From contig CAISTO010000263.1 of the NCBI GenBank assembly GCA_903888395.1, positions 1 to 32,801 of the forward strand: a DNA stretch of 32,801 nt. The letters run 5' to 3'. The notes below the pieces were generated by a model that ran no database searches, was not told the origin of the DNA, and saw only the letters and a program-made list of their open reading frames with translations. This document shows, one piece after another, positions 17,063 through 25,198 of this stretch; positions within the stretch are counted from its first letter, which is position 1; each line of letters opens with the position of its first letter. This stretch comes from an uncultured Bacteroidota bacterium. GTDB taxonomy: Bacteria > Bacteroidota > Bacteroidia > UKL13-3. Made by a program: the position numbers and the translations under genes.

Positions 17063-17559
17063 GGCCCAATTCTGGTAAGGTAAAGCGTTAATGAAACATT
17101 TGAACCTACAGTTGAATATCCCCAACGTCCCATTGTATTCAAGGTAAGTGATGTTATCCCGTCATCTAAAATTTTAAACATCCTTCTTCCATTACAGTTA
17201 AAATCAATATATCCTAAATCGTAATTTGAATAATGGTTAAATACATTGTAATAATATTTTTTCTCCCAAATAACCCACCCCTGTTGTATTTGCGATGGCT
17301 TCATTGAAATGGTAGTATAATCAAAATGCCACTTTGTAATACCTAGTTCAATGGTATCTAAGGGAAATGTTTCTAAAGTATCAATATAAACTGAACCTGG
17401 TAAATAAATAGAATCATTTTTAGAGGAGGTATTATCAATGCCGTTGTAAGTTATTTTATTGATGATGTATTCTCCCGACAATGAAAGTAAAGTAGGCTGC
17501 TCATAAACCTGGCAACCTACTATTATACTAACCAAACTAACCAATAATAAAAATTTCAT
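17059..17559 (-). CDS. Lipoprotein of unknown function
   Basis: 166 aa. The N-terminus MKFLLLVSLVSIIVGC is a lipoprotein signal (lipobox IVGC). The rest is beta-rich with many Tyr, Trp and Thr (LSGEYIINKITYNG; ITKWHFDYTT; GYIDFNCNGRRMF), resembling lipocalin-like or beta-sandwich lipoproteins. The stop overlaps the start of the next exported protein (ATGA), so the two envelope proteins are probably made together. It follows the PH-domain membrane protein by 27 bp. Confidence 0.65.
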   Translation of the reverse strand: MKFLLLVSLVSIIVGCQVYEQPTLLSLSGEYIINKITYNGIDNTSSKNDSIYLPGSVYIDTLETFPLDTIELGITKWHFDYTTISMKPSQIQQGWVIWEKKYYYNVFNHYSNYDLGYIDFNCNGRRMFKILDDGITSLTLNTMGRWGYSTVGSNVSLTLYLTRIGP

Positions 17560-17586
17560 ATGCTATAAATTTATAAATATAATCAA

Positions 17587-18030
17587 TCAATATCTTTCAA
17601 AAACATCCATATTTCTAACGCCCATTTTATCCCTCATATAAATAATTTTATCCTTCATCATTCCTCTAAAAATATCGTCCTTCACCAATACTGAACAAAT
17701 GGTAAATATAGGCCTATTAGGATCTGCAGTTCTAATAATATAGGTGTAAACACCAATTAACTTTTCCCAAGTATTTTGTTCAACGCTTATTGATTTTATT
17801 CTATAAAAATGTATTTCTTCCCTTGATGAAATCAAAACTCCTTTCTTCTCACAGATGGTAGAATTATAAATTTCATAATTCCAACAGCTAAATTCTAATC
17901 TTTTCCAGAAATAAATAACGGCAATAATCCCACCTAAAATTGGGTGAATAAAAACACCACCAAATGCAAATAATATCCAACCAAAATTCATCCATTGACT
18001 TGGCTTTACTGTTAATTCTAATTCTTCCAT
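17587..18030 (-). CDS. Membrane protein with bacterial PH domain (YdbS/DUF304-like)
   Basis: 147 aa. A hydrophobic hairpin at about 14-42 (MNFGWILFAFGGVFIHPILGGIIAVIYF in two parts) is followed by a bPH2-type beta domain: WNYEIYNSTICEKKGVLISSREEIHFYRIKSI with the usual pattern of a ligand loop, then GVYTYIIRTADPNRPIF. Family members sit in the cytoplasmic membrane and act as small scaffolds; the substrate is unknown. It is the third-from-last gene of the run that begins at 20525, and with the two exported proteins forms an envelope-linked end of it. Confidence 0.7.
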   Translation of the reverse strand: MEELELTVKPSQWMNFGWILFAFGGVFIHPILGGIIAVIYFWKRLEFSCWNYEIYNSTICEKKGVLISSREEIHFYRIKSISVEQNTWEKLIGVYTYIIRTADPNRPIFTICSVLVKDDIFRGMMKDKIIYMRDKMGVRNMDVFERY

Positions 18031-18054
18031 TATAGTTTTTTAAATTTATAATGA

Positions 18055-18492
18055 TTAAATATCAATCAAGAAATTATATTTCACTAAAATTGATTTTACC
18101 ACTTCTATTTCATAATAAAAATAGGTATCTATGATATCAATTACACCATAACCCTCTGTATTTAAACCATCATAATCAGTTTCATCTAGTTCAAATTCAA
18201 TTGTTTTATTGTGACCTATTTCATAAAAATTGTATTCTTTTTCATTGCTAATTATTTTTTTATCTAACATTTTAATACATCCATGAGCATATAATGCCGC
18301 GAGGTAAATTAATTTTTGTGCATCGCTGTTTCCTTCCTCATCAAAGCATTTAAAAAACTCTTCTTTGGTTTTTGCATCATATACATTTCCAAAATTTTCT
18401 ATTTGAAAATGGTTGTATAAAAGTAATAAATCGCCTAATGAAATACTATCAAAATTGAAATTGAATTGCTGTGTTTTTTTTGTTAATGACAT
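18055..18492 (-). CDS. Small acidic hypothetical protein (paralog of 20064-20525)
   Basis: 145 aa. It is clearly related to the protein at 20064: both have QFNFNFDSISLGDLLLLY or QFKFDLDAISLADLKTLY, then HFQIE(N/D)FGN, a Phe-x-x-CF block, and a similar end (LVKYNFL / LSKYHFL). No domain recognised; strongly acidic. The two copies flank the nuclease gene and its neighbour (19205), which suggests regulators or chaperones for those products, by position only. Confidence 0.6.
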   Translation of the reverse strand: MSLTKKTQQFNFNFDSISLGDLLLLYNHFQIENFGNVYDAKTKEEFFKCFDEEGNSDAQKLIYLAALYAHGCIKMLDKKIISNEKEYNFYEIGHNKTIEFELDETDYDGLNTEGYGVIDIIDTYFYYEIEVVKSILVKYNFLIDI

Positions 18493-18532
18493 ATTTTTTA
18501 AAAAAATTATATTGAGAATTATGTATTATAAA

Positions 18533-19174
18533 CTAAAATCTAAATGCATATAATTTTGCTACTTGATGAAAAGGATGTCTGTTTCCCATATTGAATGTTA
18601 AACCAAAATCTTCTACAACTTGACGCTTTGAAATATTATTTGCTATATAATTAAATAGGCCAGGAAACAAGGCATCTAACAAATAGGTGTCTTCATTTTC
18701 ACGTTCAAAACCAATGACTACCACCCATTTTTCAAACTTATTATCGCTATCGTGTTCACGATGAAATTTTGAAAGCTTTTCAACATCAATAAAAGTGGAA
18801 TAGGAAGTAGGATGTGGATCAAAAACTTTTTTAAACCAAGTATCTTCAGGTTGACCATTATCTCTTAACGGGCGTGCTATTTTAAATTCAATAATTTTAT
18901 TCCCTAATATTAAGTCTGGCGTTGCTGCACGTCCTGTAATTCCAACATAATTTTGTAAACCTAATGCTATTTTTTGATCCATATTAGGTCTGATAAAAAA
19001 TGCTTCTTCCACCTCACCATTTTTTGATAAATTTGCCATCACCATATCTACAATAAGGTCTTCACTGTAAGGGCCAATTCCTGGCTTGTATTCATTGTCA
19101 TTGTTATTATGACCTGCTAATACTTGATTCAATTGAACCATTGAATTTCCAAAATTTTCTATAAATCTATTCAT
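18533..19174 (-). CDS. PD-(D/E)XK-type nuclease candidate
   Basis: 213 aa. The restriction-endonuclease-like core is visible: Glu38 (PYSEDLIVDMV), then RAATPDLILGNKIIEFKIARP with Asp87 and Glu96-x-Lys98. The end is a helical segment. The spacing of about 9 residues between Asp and the E-x-K is typical. No methylase is nearby, so this is not an ordinary restriction-modification pair. It may act on DNA of an invader or in recombination. It sits 30 bp downstream of the WYPS-type gene, between the two paralogs 18055 and 20064. Confidence 0.65.
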   Translation of the reverse strand: MNRFIENFGNSMVQLNQVLAGHNNNDNEYKPGIGPYSEDLIVDMVMANLSKNGEVEEAFFIRPNMDQKIALGLQNYVGITGRAATPDLILGNKIIEFKIARPLRDNGQPEDTWFKKVFDPHPTSYSTFIDVEKLSKFHREHDSDNKFEKWVVVIGFERENEDTYLLDALFPGLFNYIANNISKRQVVEDFGLTFNMGNRHPFHQVAKLYAFRF

Positions 19175-19204
19175 GTTTTTATTTTTTAATTTTTGTTTTT
19201 CTAA

Positions 19205-20053
19205 TTAATTGGAATTGACTGAGAAAAATGAAACATCACCATGACAAGACCAACTTTCGCTTGAAACCTTATAAATAGGTTTTAAGTTTATATTATCATT
19301 ACTTCTTAAAGTTGGATATAATTTAATTGCAGCATAATCCCCATCATTCATGTCTAAATATGGGTCACTGATAAAATATTGAGTTTTTAGTTTTGATAAA
19401 ATTCCCTTCAAGTAACTCCCTGTAGCTTTTGCCAATCCAAAGCCAGCACCATATCTTACATGGGTAATGTGTGAAACTTCAGCCGCTGACTTTATTAATT
19501 GATCGGCAAAATATTCGTTTTCCACGTTTGCATATATTAAATTCACATCAAAATAACCATACTTGTTTGACCAAACTTCTAATAACATGTATGCAACTTT
19601 TTTAGGGTTTTTGCTTATGTCTGTAAAATCTACTAACTGCCTATCCACTTTTGCATCCATTGATGGTAAATATTCAAAGCGTTTTACCCTAATGCTTGTT
19701 CTATCATCACTATATAATTCCCACCCACCAATATTGGCATATTCACTGAGTATTAATTCCATTTTAGATCTCGGGTTAACAAAATTTTCGGTCATTTGCT
19801 CCGGAAACAATTTGTCGAAATAGGGTGTATAATAATCGGTGTAAATGAAAATATCTGGCTGCTCCCATTTATTCCCTTTTTTCATGCGTTCGGCACAATA
19901 CTTTTCATTTAAGAAAATAAGGTTTCTGAAATCGTCTCCACAGGAAGGATACCAAGCTATTTTAGGATTGTTTGATTCGTCCATTGTATTTAATAAGGCA
20001 TCAAAATGTCCTTTATTATTTCCGTTTAATTGCTTTAAAAACTGTAATGACAT
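19205..20053 (-). CDS. Hypothetical protein with WYPS motif
   Basis: 282 aa. Near the N-terminus is KIAWYPSCGDDFRNLIFL (about 31-48), a motif I have seen in Bacteroidota hypothetical proteins, with Asp and Arg that could form a binding site. A later segment (WSNKYGYFDVNLIYANVENEYF) and a Gly-rich stretch (VRYGAGFGLAKATGS) look like an alpha/beta fold. I cannot name the function. It directly precedes the PD-(D/E)XK gene and starts 10 bp after the 20064 gene, so all three are probably one transcript. Confidence 0.5.
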   Translation of the reverse strand: MSLQFLKQLNGNNKGHFDALLNTMDESNNPKIAWYPSCGDDFRNLIFLNEKYCAERMKKGNKWEQPDIFIYTDYYTPYFDKLFPEQMTENFVNPRSKMELILSEYANIGGWELYSDDRTSIRVKRFEYLPSMDAKVDRQLVDFTDISKNPKKVAYMLLEVWSNKYGYFDVNLIYANVENEYFADQLIKSAAEVSHITHVRYGAGFGLAKATGSYLKGILSKLKTQYFISDPYLDMNDGDYAAIKLYPTLRSNDNINLKPIYKVSSESWSCHGDVSFFSVNSN

Positions 20054-20063
20054 ATAGTAATAT

Positions 20064-20525
20064 TTAAATTGTTTGTAATGAATTTGATTGAATAGTTTCG
20101 AGAAAATGATATTTGGATAATACAGGAATCATGGCCTCCACATCATAATCTCTAACTATGCTTACCATACTTATACCATCTTCATTTAATTGTTCATAAT
20201 CGAATGAATCAAATTCAATTTCATGATTTACATTGAAACCTAATTCTACCATTATTATTTCAGAACCGTCATACCATATCTTTTGATTTTCGATAATTTT
20301 TGCCGAGTTACTAGCCATTAATGTGGCCAATCTAATGAGTAAATAGGCATCTTTATTACCATCTGTTTCCTCATCAATGAAACAGTTAAAAAAAGATACT
20401 CTGTCAATTGCTTCTTCCGGATTGCCAAAATCTTCAATTTGGAAATGCTTGTAAAGCGTTTTTAAATCTGCTAATGAAATAGCATCAAGATCAAATTTGA
20501 ATTGGTGTGTTTTATTTTTCATCAT
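20064..20525 (-). CDS. Small acidic hypothetical protein (paralog of 18055-18492)
   Basis: 153 aa, first gene of the long minus-strand run to 15291. See the paralog at 18055: the shared landmarks are the N-terminal QFKFDLDAISL, HFQIEDFGN, and the C-terminal KYHFL. Its promoter is the palindrome-type site at 20545-20591, 19 nt upstream of the ATG. Function unknown. Confidence 0.6.
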   Translation of the reverse strand: MMKNKTHQFKFDLDAISLADLKTLYKHFQIEDFGNPEEAIDRVSFFNCFIDEETDGNKDAYLLIRLATLMASNSAKIIENQKIWYDGSEIIMVELGFNVNHEIEFDSFDYEQLNEDGISMVSIVRDYDVEAMIPVLSKYHFLETIQSNSLQTI

Positions 20526-20544
20526 TTTAATTATTTTATGAGTA

Positions 20545-20591
20545 CAAAAATATTACATGATGAAACCAATAAGATAAAAAGTAATGTTACT
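20545..20591 (-). promoter_or_regulatory. Palindrome-type promoter for the 20525-15291 genes
   Basis: AGTAATGTTACT (20580-20591; perfect palindrome on the other strand as AGTAACATTACT) is followed on the minus strand after 27 bp by TATTTTTG (20552-20545). The ATG at 20525 is 19 nt later. On the plus side only 24 bp separate the palindrome from the 20616 start and no -7 box fits, so the site probably works in one direction. Confidence 0.65.
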
Positions 20592-20615
20592 AATCAAATA
20601 TTATAAAATCAATTT

Positions 20616-21104
20616 ATGGAGAAAATCAATTTGAATTGGTTTTTTATTGAAATTACTTTTACATTTGAATTTATGTATAAATTAGAAAATGAACTAAATT
20701 ATGGCTTTAATATATTCGATGAGAATAATGAAGTTTTTGATAAAATTTCTGGACCTGGCGATCCTGGATCATGGCTAAGTCAGCCTGATAGTCCTGATGT
20801 AGTTGCATTTTTTTCAATACCAATAACTGATGCTATCAATTTTATTAATAAAAGTCTATGCTATAGAGTACAAAGATTTAAATTAGATTCTTCAAAATTG
20901 GAAATTATTGGAACAAGTGAAGAATTTTCGGCATGTATAATAAATTCTATGAATGATGCTTTTGACCTAGCTGAAAAATTAAAAGTTAATTTCTTTTACT
21001 TTTCTGAATGGGATTTTGAACGTACTACAATAATACTTGATAGCAAAGGAAGCAGGGACCCATATAAAACAAAAGACTATATTTATTATTCTAATGAATA
21101 TTAG
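20616..21104 (+). CDS. Hypothetical protein
   Basis: 162 aa. Aromatic-rich N-terminus (NWFFIEITFTFEFMY) and a central GPGDPGSWLSQPDSP loop. I do not recognise the family. It is divergent from the 20525 run and convergent with the 21101-21610 gene, whose stop overlaps this one by 4 bp. A later in-frame Met (residue 20) is an alternative start. Confidence 0.5.
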   Translation: MEKINLNWFFIEITFTFEFMYKLENELNYGFNIFDENNEVFDKISGPGDPGSWLSQPDSPDVVAFFSIPITDAINFINKSLCYRVQRFKLDSSKLEIIGTSEEFSACIINSMNDAFDLAEKLKVNFFYFSEWDFERTTIILDSKGSRDPYKTKDYIYYSNEY

Positions 21105-21610
21105 TATTCATCAACTGAGATATCTTCAAAACATTGTGGCCTAATTAATCTTATGCTAGATAAATCCATTGGAACTAATTCTATTCCCGACAAAAGATAA
21201 GAAGTTTTTTCATCAATAAAATTATGACTCTTACTATGTTGAATAAGTTTCTTGTTTTCACCTTCTAATACATAATTCCATATACCAAATTTTTTATAAT
21301 ATAATCTCTCTAAATTTTCCAAATCATTTTCAATTAATGTTAAATATTCAGTATAACATAATTTTCCCGTAATTTTACGTGGAAATGGATGTTCTTTTAC
21401 AAGTTTTGTTTTATTATTTTGTTCTAAAGCAATTAATGCTGCTTTACTGATATATCCTGAGTATAAATTAGTACCATGTGGCAAATAAAAAACACCAGCA
21501 CCCACAATAGTTTCCATCAAAGCTTTTTGCCTACCATTGGTTTCCTTAGCATGATAAATAGGTGCGGTTGAAATGATAAATTTGGCTAATAATTCTATTC
21601 TAGTATTCAT
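21101..21610 (-). CDS. Hypothetical protein, short paralog of 21600-22595
   Basis: 169 aa. It matches residues about 120-290 of its upstream neighbour: YHAKETNGRQKALMETIVGAG then a YLP segment, LYSGY, EHPFPRKITG, and LCYTEY align with YHATTTNDEQRGLLETIIGAG, WYLP, ELYSGY, EHSFPRKVAG and RLYSQY. The absolutely shared H-x-FPRK and GAG-x(2)-YLP blocks could be catalytic or binding sites, but I do not know the fold. Its start overlaps the end of the neighbour by 11 bp, so it is translationally coupled. Confidence 0.6.
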   Translation of the reverse strand: MNTRIELLAKFIISTAPIYHAKETNGRQKALMETIVGAGVFYLPHGTNLYSGYISKAALIALEQNNKTKLVKEHPFPRKITGKLCYTEYLTLIENDLENLERLYYKKFGIWNYVLEGENKKLIQHSKSHNFIDEKTSYLLSGIELVPMDLSSIRLIRPQCFEDISVDEY

Positions 21611-22595
21611 TCTTATAATGTTTTAAAATGTTTGCCGCTTCATTCCTAATTTCAAGAAACGTTTGATTAACAAATGATTTTTTCTTCAATATTTTTTCTA
21701 AAAGTAATTCATCATTAGTTTCAGTTAATTGCTTGTTTGAGTCTTTATTTGATTTTTTTATACTAACTAACTTACTAAACAACTCTAATGGAAAATTAAC
21801 TAAGTGAATCTCCGCTGCTTCATATGATAAATTATCATTTATAAAATTATCAACGGTAGCAAATTTTTTTAACTTATTATTTTCATTAGTTGTTACAATA
21901 TTAAAACAACCTAATGTTGAAAGATATAACTCCTTCAAAAATTGCGAATTACTATTTACTTCATTAATATACTGTGAGTACAATCTATTTCCGGCAACTT
22001 TTCTAGGAAATGAATGTTCCTCTGTCCATTTAATTTCGTTTAAGTCCTTATTACATATATCTTCTAATAAAGCAACACTGGCATAACCACTATACAATTC
22101 GTTTTTATGCGATGGCAAATACCAAATTCCAGCTCCAATTATAGTTTCTAACAAGCCCCTTTGCTCATCATTAGTTGTGGTTGCATGGTATAATTCTGTG
22201 GTAGCTTTTATCATGTCACTTAACAGCTCACATTTTTCTGTTAAATCATTCAAATCAGTCCCAGTATATTTAATTTTTTCACCGAAATTAATTTCTAAAT
22301 TTAAATTTAACTCTTTGGCAATTGAATACGGGAATACTTTCATTTGCTTTAAAGTGTAAGTATCTTTTTTATAATAAAACCCTTTTTTCTCAATCAGTTT
22401 GGCTTTTTTAAATTCATGTTTTGATACATCCAACTTAAAATGTTCTCTTAAAACATCAGATTGAGTTAGTTTTTCAGCATGGTTATGAATACAATATTCT
22501 AAAAAAGCCCTAATCCAAATTATACTTGAATTCTTACTTTCTTGATTAATTAGTAACACTTCATTGTTTACAAGAATTTGTTTTATTTCTTCCAT
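21600..22595 (-). CDS. Hypothetical protein with N-terminal extension, long paralog of 21101-21610
   Basis: 331 aa. The first 120 residues are extra compared with the downstream paralog and look helical, with a possible winged-helix part (IIWIRAFLEYCI; TQSDVLREHFKLDV; KGFYYKKDTYTL). The shared core follows (GAGIWYLP; EHSFPRKVAG). The C-terminal 60 residues are a charged helical tail. The pair arose by tandem duplication and then lost or gained the extension. No known function. The gene is followed by 11-bp overlap with its paralog. Confidence 0.55.
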   Translation of the reverse strand: MEEIKQILVNNEVLLINQESKNSSIIWIRAFLEYCIHNHAEKLTQSDVLREHFKLDVSKHEFKKAKLIEKKGFYYKKDTYTLKQMKVFPYSIAKELNLNLEINFGEKIKYTGTDLNDLTEKCELLSDMIKATTELYHATTTNDEQRGLLETIIGAGIWYLPSHKNELYSGYASVALLEDICNKDLNEIKWTEEHSFPRKVAGNRLYSQYINEVNSNSQFLKELYLSTLGCFNIVTTNENNKLKKFATVDNFINDNLSYEAAEIHLVNFPLELFSKLVSIKKSNKDSNKQLTETNDELLLEKILKKKSFVNQTFLEIRNEAANILKHYKNEY

Positions 22596-22659
22596 TATTT
22601 ATTTAAAAATAGTACAAGTCAATAATTTTCAATCAATTTATGTATAAATAAAATTTATC

Positions 22660-23574
22660 TTATTTGACCCCTAAAATTTTATTTGTTTTTCTATCTACAA
22701 CATAATGTTTTCCGTCACTTCCTTTGAAAATTTCTACTTTATATTTTAAAAATAATTCTCTAGATTTTTCTTGGTCTAATTCAGCTCCTTCAACATCTGA
22801 AATTTTCATTTTTGCCTCACTTCTTCTTTTATACGCATCCCCCGCATCAGTAGGGTCTAATTCAATTGCTTTTGTAAAATCTAAAATAGATTCATTATAC
22901 ATTTTTAAAAGAAACTTTACTTGTCCTCTATGTATATAAGCTTCTGGGTTAAAACTATTAATCTCAATTGATATATCATAATCATTTATTGCATCTTCGA
23001 AATTTTGCAATTTTAAGTTAACATTTCCCCTATTATAATAACATGTTGTATCAGCTGGTGTTAAATTAATTAGTTTAGTAAAGTCCGCCAATGCTCCTTT
23101 AAAATCCTCAATTTCGTATTTAGCTAATGCTCTTAATTCTATAGCTTCAATATCAGTTTCACTCATATCTACTAAATAATCAAAGTCTAATATTGCAGCG
23201 TAAAAGTCCCTTGTTTCAAATTTTAGATTCCCTCTTTTCCAATAAATGTCTAAATTTGGAGTTTCTGGACTTAATTTAATAGCCATATCATAATCATTAA
23301 TAGCCTCTATATTGTAGAGTAATTTCTCTTTTGCACATCCTCTATTAAAATAACAAATTACATAATTTTCATCTATAGCAATGGCTTTATCAAAATCCGC
23401 TATTGCTCCAATATAATCCTCAATTTTAAACTTTACCTCTCCCCTATGATTATAATAATCCGCATTATTTCCATCTAATTCTATTGCTTTAGTATAGTCG
23501 GATATTGCATTTTCAAATAGATTTGATTCTTCATTTGCAAGTCCAATGTTAAAATATTCTTGTGCTGTTTTCAT
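22660..23574 (-). CDS. TPR-repeat protein
   Basis: About 304 aa from ATG 23574; the frame extends upstream only to a TTG. Eight tetratricopeptide repeats of 34 residues fill most of it, each with the W/Y-x-x-R/G and A-x-x-D-F/Y-x-K/x-A-I pattern (YYNHRGEVKFKIEDYIGAI; CYYNRGNVNLKLQNFEDAI). A short C-terminal strand pair (GSDGKHYVVDRKTNKILGV) ends the protein. TPRs bind partner proteins; the partner is unknown. No signal peptide, so probably cytoplasmic. Its probable promoter is the minus-strand side of the palindrome at 23758-23769, giving a leader of about 140 nt. Confidence 0.8.
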   Translation of the reverse strand: MKTAQEYFNIGLANEESNLFENAISDYTKAIELDGNNADYYNHRGEVKFKIEDYIGAIADFDKAIAIDENYVICYFNRGCAKEKLLYNIEAINDYDMAIKLSPETPNLDIYWKRGNLKFETRDFYAAILDFDYLVDMSETDIEAIELRALAKYEIEDFKGALADFTKLINLTPADTTCYYNRGNVNLKLQNFEDAINDYDISIEINSFNPEAYIHRGQVKFLLKMYNESILDFTKAIELDPTDAGDAYKRRSEAKMKISDVEGAELDQEKSRELFLKYKVEIFKGSDGKHYVVDRKTNKILGVK

Positions 23575-23722
23575 AATTATAAAATAAAAAACGAATGTAT
23601 CAATAAAATCCAAAAAACTAAAACTAACTAAATAATATTCATTGATAGTTTGAAATATTAAGCATATTTATTAAAACCAAAACTGACTGTCTTTTCCAGT
23701 AATGATTATAATAATTATTATA

Positions 23723-23803
23723 CAAATGTGGTTTAATAAACAACTAAAAAGACAAATAGTAATATTACTAAATTCAAATATTGTAATTAGGTAAATAATT
23801 TTG
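23723..23803. promoter_or_regulatory. Palindrome-type promoter region, probably divergent
   Basis: AGTAATATTACT at 23758-23769. On the plus strand TAATTTTG (23796-23803) follows after 26 bp and the peptidase ATG is 23 nt further. On the minus strand CACATTTG (23730-23723; one mismatch to TAnnTTTG) follows after 27 bp, towards the TPR gene. The same spacing both ways suggests one bound regulator serves both promoters. Confidence 0.6.
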
Positions 23804-23826
23804 TAATTATAAAAAATATACACCAT

Positions 23827-24519
23827 ATGACATTATTTACAAAACAATTGCTGATGATTTCAATATTTATATTGATTGCAAATACATTTGTATATGCTAA
23901 AGAGCACAATAAAAAAAAGGTAAAAACCAATTCTTTTTTATCAACTATTTCTAAAAAAATAAATTCAAAATCGATAGCTTTATTTGTAAAACAAATAAAA
24001 AAATATGCTCCAGTCATAGTCATTGGCTTGTTATCTTTTGTTTTTTTGATTACCCTACTTTCGTTGAAACTAGAAGAAAAGGAAAATAAAACTTCGATTA
24101 ATTTCAAGTGGTTCAAAGAATATGAATTGAACACGAGCAAAGCTGCCTACATAAGAGAAGTATTGAAATGGTGTGCTATAAACATGAATGATAAAAAAGT
24201 TAAAACACATCCACTTTTGGAAATCAGTTATCATAAACATAAAAAAAATGCAGGAGTATATTATAGCCATAATAAATTAATTAGAATAAATGTAAACAAC
24301 CACAATAATGTATTGGCTCTTACTGACACTATTATTCACGAATACCAGCACCACTTAGATATGCCATCTCAAAAACACCAAAAAGAATACAATGAATTGA
24401 TAGCAACCATTGGATATTGGAACAATCCATATGAAATAAAGGCCAGGGAAAGTGCTAAAAAACACAGAGAAATTTGCGCAAAGGACATGTGTTCTAAAGG
24501 ATTATTATTGTATAAATAA
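23827..24519 (+). CDS. Membrane-anchored HExxH metallopeptidase candidate
   Basis: 230 aa. Hydrophobic segments at about 7-24 (signal or TM) and 61-80 (TM). The soluble C-terminal domain holds IIHEYQHHLDMP, the zinc site HEYQH (171-175), and 28 residues later NPYEIKARESA, whose Glu203 or Glu208 could be the third ligand. This is the layout of gluzincin-type or ImmA/IrrE-like peptidases. With one or two membrane segments the active domain could lie on either side of the membrane. Its promoter is the palindrome-type site at 23758. Substrate unknown. Confidence 0.65.
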   Translation: MTLFTKQLLMISIFILIANTFVYAKEHNKKKVKTNSFLSTISKKINSKSIALFVKQIKKYAPVIVIGLLSFVFLITLLSLKLEEKENKTSINFKWFKEYELNTSKAAYIREVLKWCAINMNDKKVKTHPLLEISYHKHKKNAGVYYSHNKLIRINVNNHNNVLALTDTIIHEYQHHLDMPSQKHQKEYNELIATIGYWNNPYEIKARESAKKHREICAKDMCSKGLLLYK

Positions 24520-24523
24520 TAGT

Positions 24524-24578
24524 TTCAAAATTCAATTATTATAATTTTGAATACTGCTTCTCCCCTAGTATTTTAGGG
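24524..24578. terminator. Weak hairpins between convergent genes
   Basis: A perfect 9-bp inverted repeat (TTCAAAATT at 24524-24532, AATTTTGAA at 24543-24551) is followed by a short GC-containing one (CCCTA at 24563-24567, TAGGG at 24574-24578). They lie in the 79-bp gap between convergent genes and are the likely bidirectional terminator, although no long T run follows. Confidence 0.4.
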
Positions 24579-24598
24579 CATTGTTCTAATCAAAAATA

Positions 24599-25147
24599 TT
24601 ATAAAGACAAATACAATCTTTCACTGTTAAATTTCGCAATGGGATTTACCCTACCTAAATTCCCGTATACCTCTTTAACAATTTTGTAAGTTGTTTCAAC
24701 CGGCATGTGAATGGTGTCGCTTAACAAGCTGCTGAATAATTCATTCGATTCGTCAATATCACGTTGTTTAATATTTCTAAAATTATAAAATTCAGCTTCC
24801 ATCATCTCAGATATAAACATCCCAGTATAAAAACCTTTAAGCTTATACCTTTCAATAAACTGATTTGCGTTACACCATATGTAAAAATTATTTATATTGT
24901 TTTTTAAAAATGGAATAAAACTTTCATCAATCACATAACCATTTTCTGTATAAAACTGTCCTACTGCTAACAAGCCATTTGGTGATCCATGTCCCATCAT
25001 CATTACCCTATCGCTCAATTTAATTAAATCTATAATTGTTGGTTTATCCGTGTCAGCAGTAACTAATGTTTTATTTGGAATGCTAGCATATATGAAATCT
25101 AAAAAATCTGTTGTGCTGTCTTGTGGATGTATAATTAGTGTTTTCAT
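24599..25147 (-). CDS. Caspase/CHAT-like His-Cys peptidase candidate (clan CD)
   Basis: 182 aa from ATG 25147; the frame runs upstream only to a TTG that overlaps the -7 box. The protein is an alpha/beta domain with two blocks in the order seen in clan CD peptidases: RVMMMGHGSPNGLL (His53 after a hydrophobic strand, HG motif) and NNFYIWCNANQF (Cys92 after a hydrophobic strand). In caspase-like enzymes this His-Cys pair is the catalytic dyad. I have not seen an accepted family name for it. It stands alone in its transcript under the palindrome-type promoter at 25152, with almost no leader. Peptidases of this fold act as effectors in several bacterial immune systems; that link is inference. Confidence 0.5.
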   Translation of the reverse strand: MKTLIIHPQDSTTDFLDFIYASIPNKTLVTADTDKPTIIDLIKLSDRVMMMGHGSPNGLLAVGQFYTENGYVIDESFIPFLKNNINNFYIWCNANQFIERYKLKGFYTGMFISEMMEAEFYNFRNIKQRDIDESNELFSSLLSDTIHMPVETTYKIVKEVYGNLGRVNPIAKFNSERLYLSL

Positions 25148-25151
25148 GCCA

Positions 25152-25198
25152 CAAATTTCATTCAACCAATTTTATAATCAGTATTAAGTAACATTACT
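25152..25198 (-). promoter_or_regulatory. Palindrome-type promoter for the His-Cys peptidase gene
   Basis: AGTAACATTACT (25187-25198) is followed on the minus strand after 27 bp by GAAATTTG (25159-25152), one mismatch to TAnnTTTG. The ATG at 25147 is only 4 nt from the box, so the mRNA would be leaderless or nearly so. Confidence 0.6.

Noticed and set aside
18533..19174. Restriction-modification system around the PD-(D/E)XK gene
   Set aside because: No methyltransferase motif is seen in any neighbouring protein.
20592..20633. Palindrome at 20580 acting also on the plus-strand gene 20616
   Set aside because: No TAnnTTTG lies 26-27 bp downstream on that side; the nearest near-match (20626-20633) is inside the gene and at the wrong distance.
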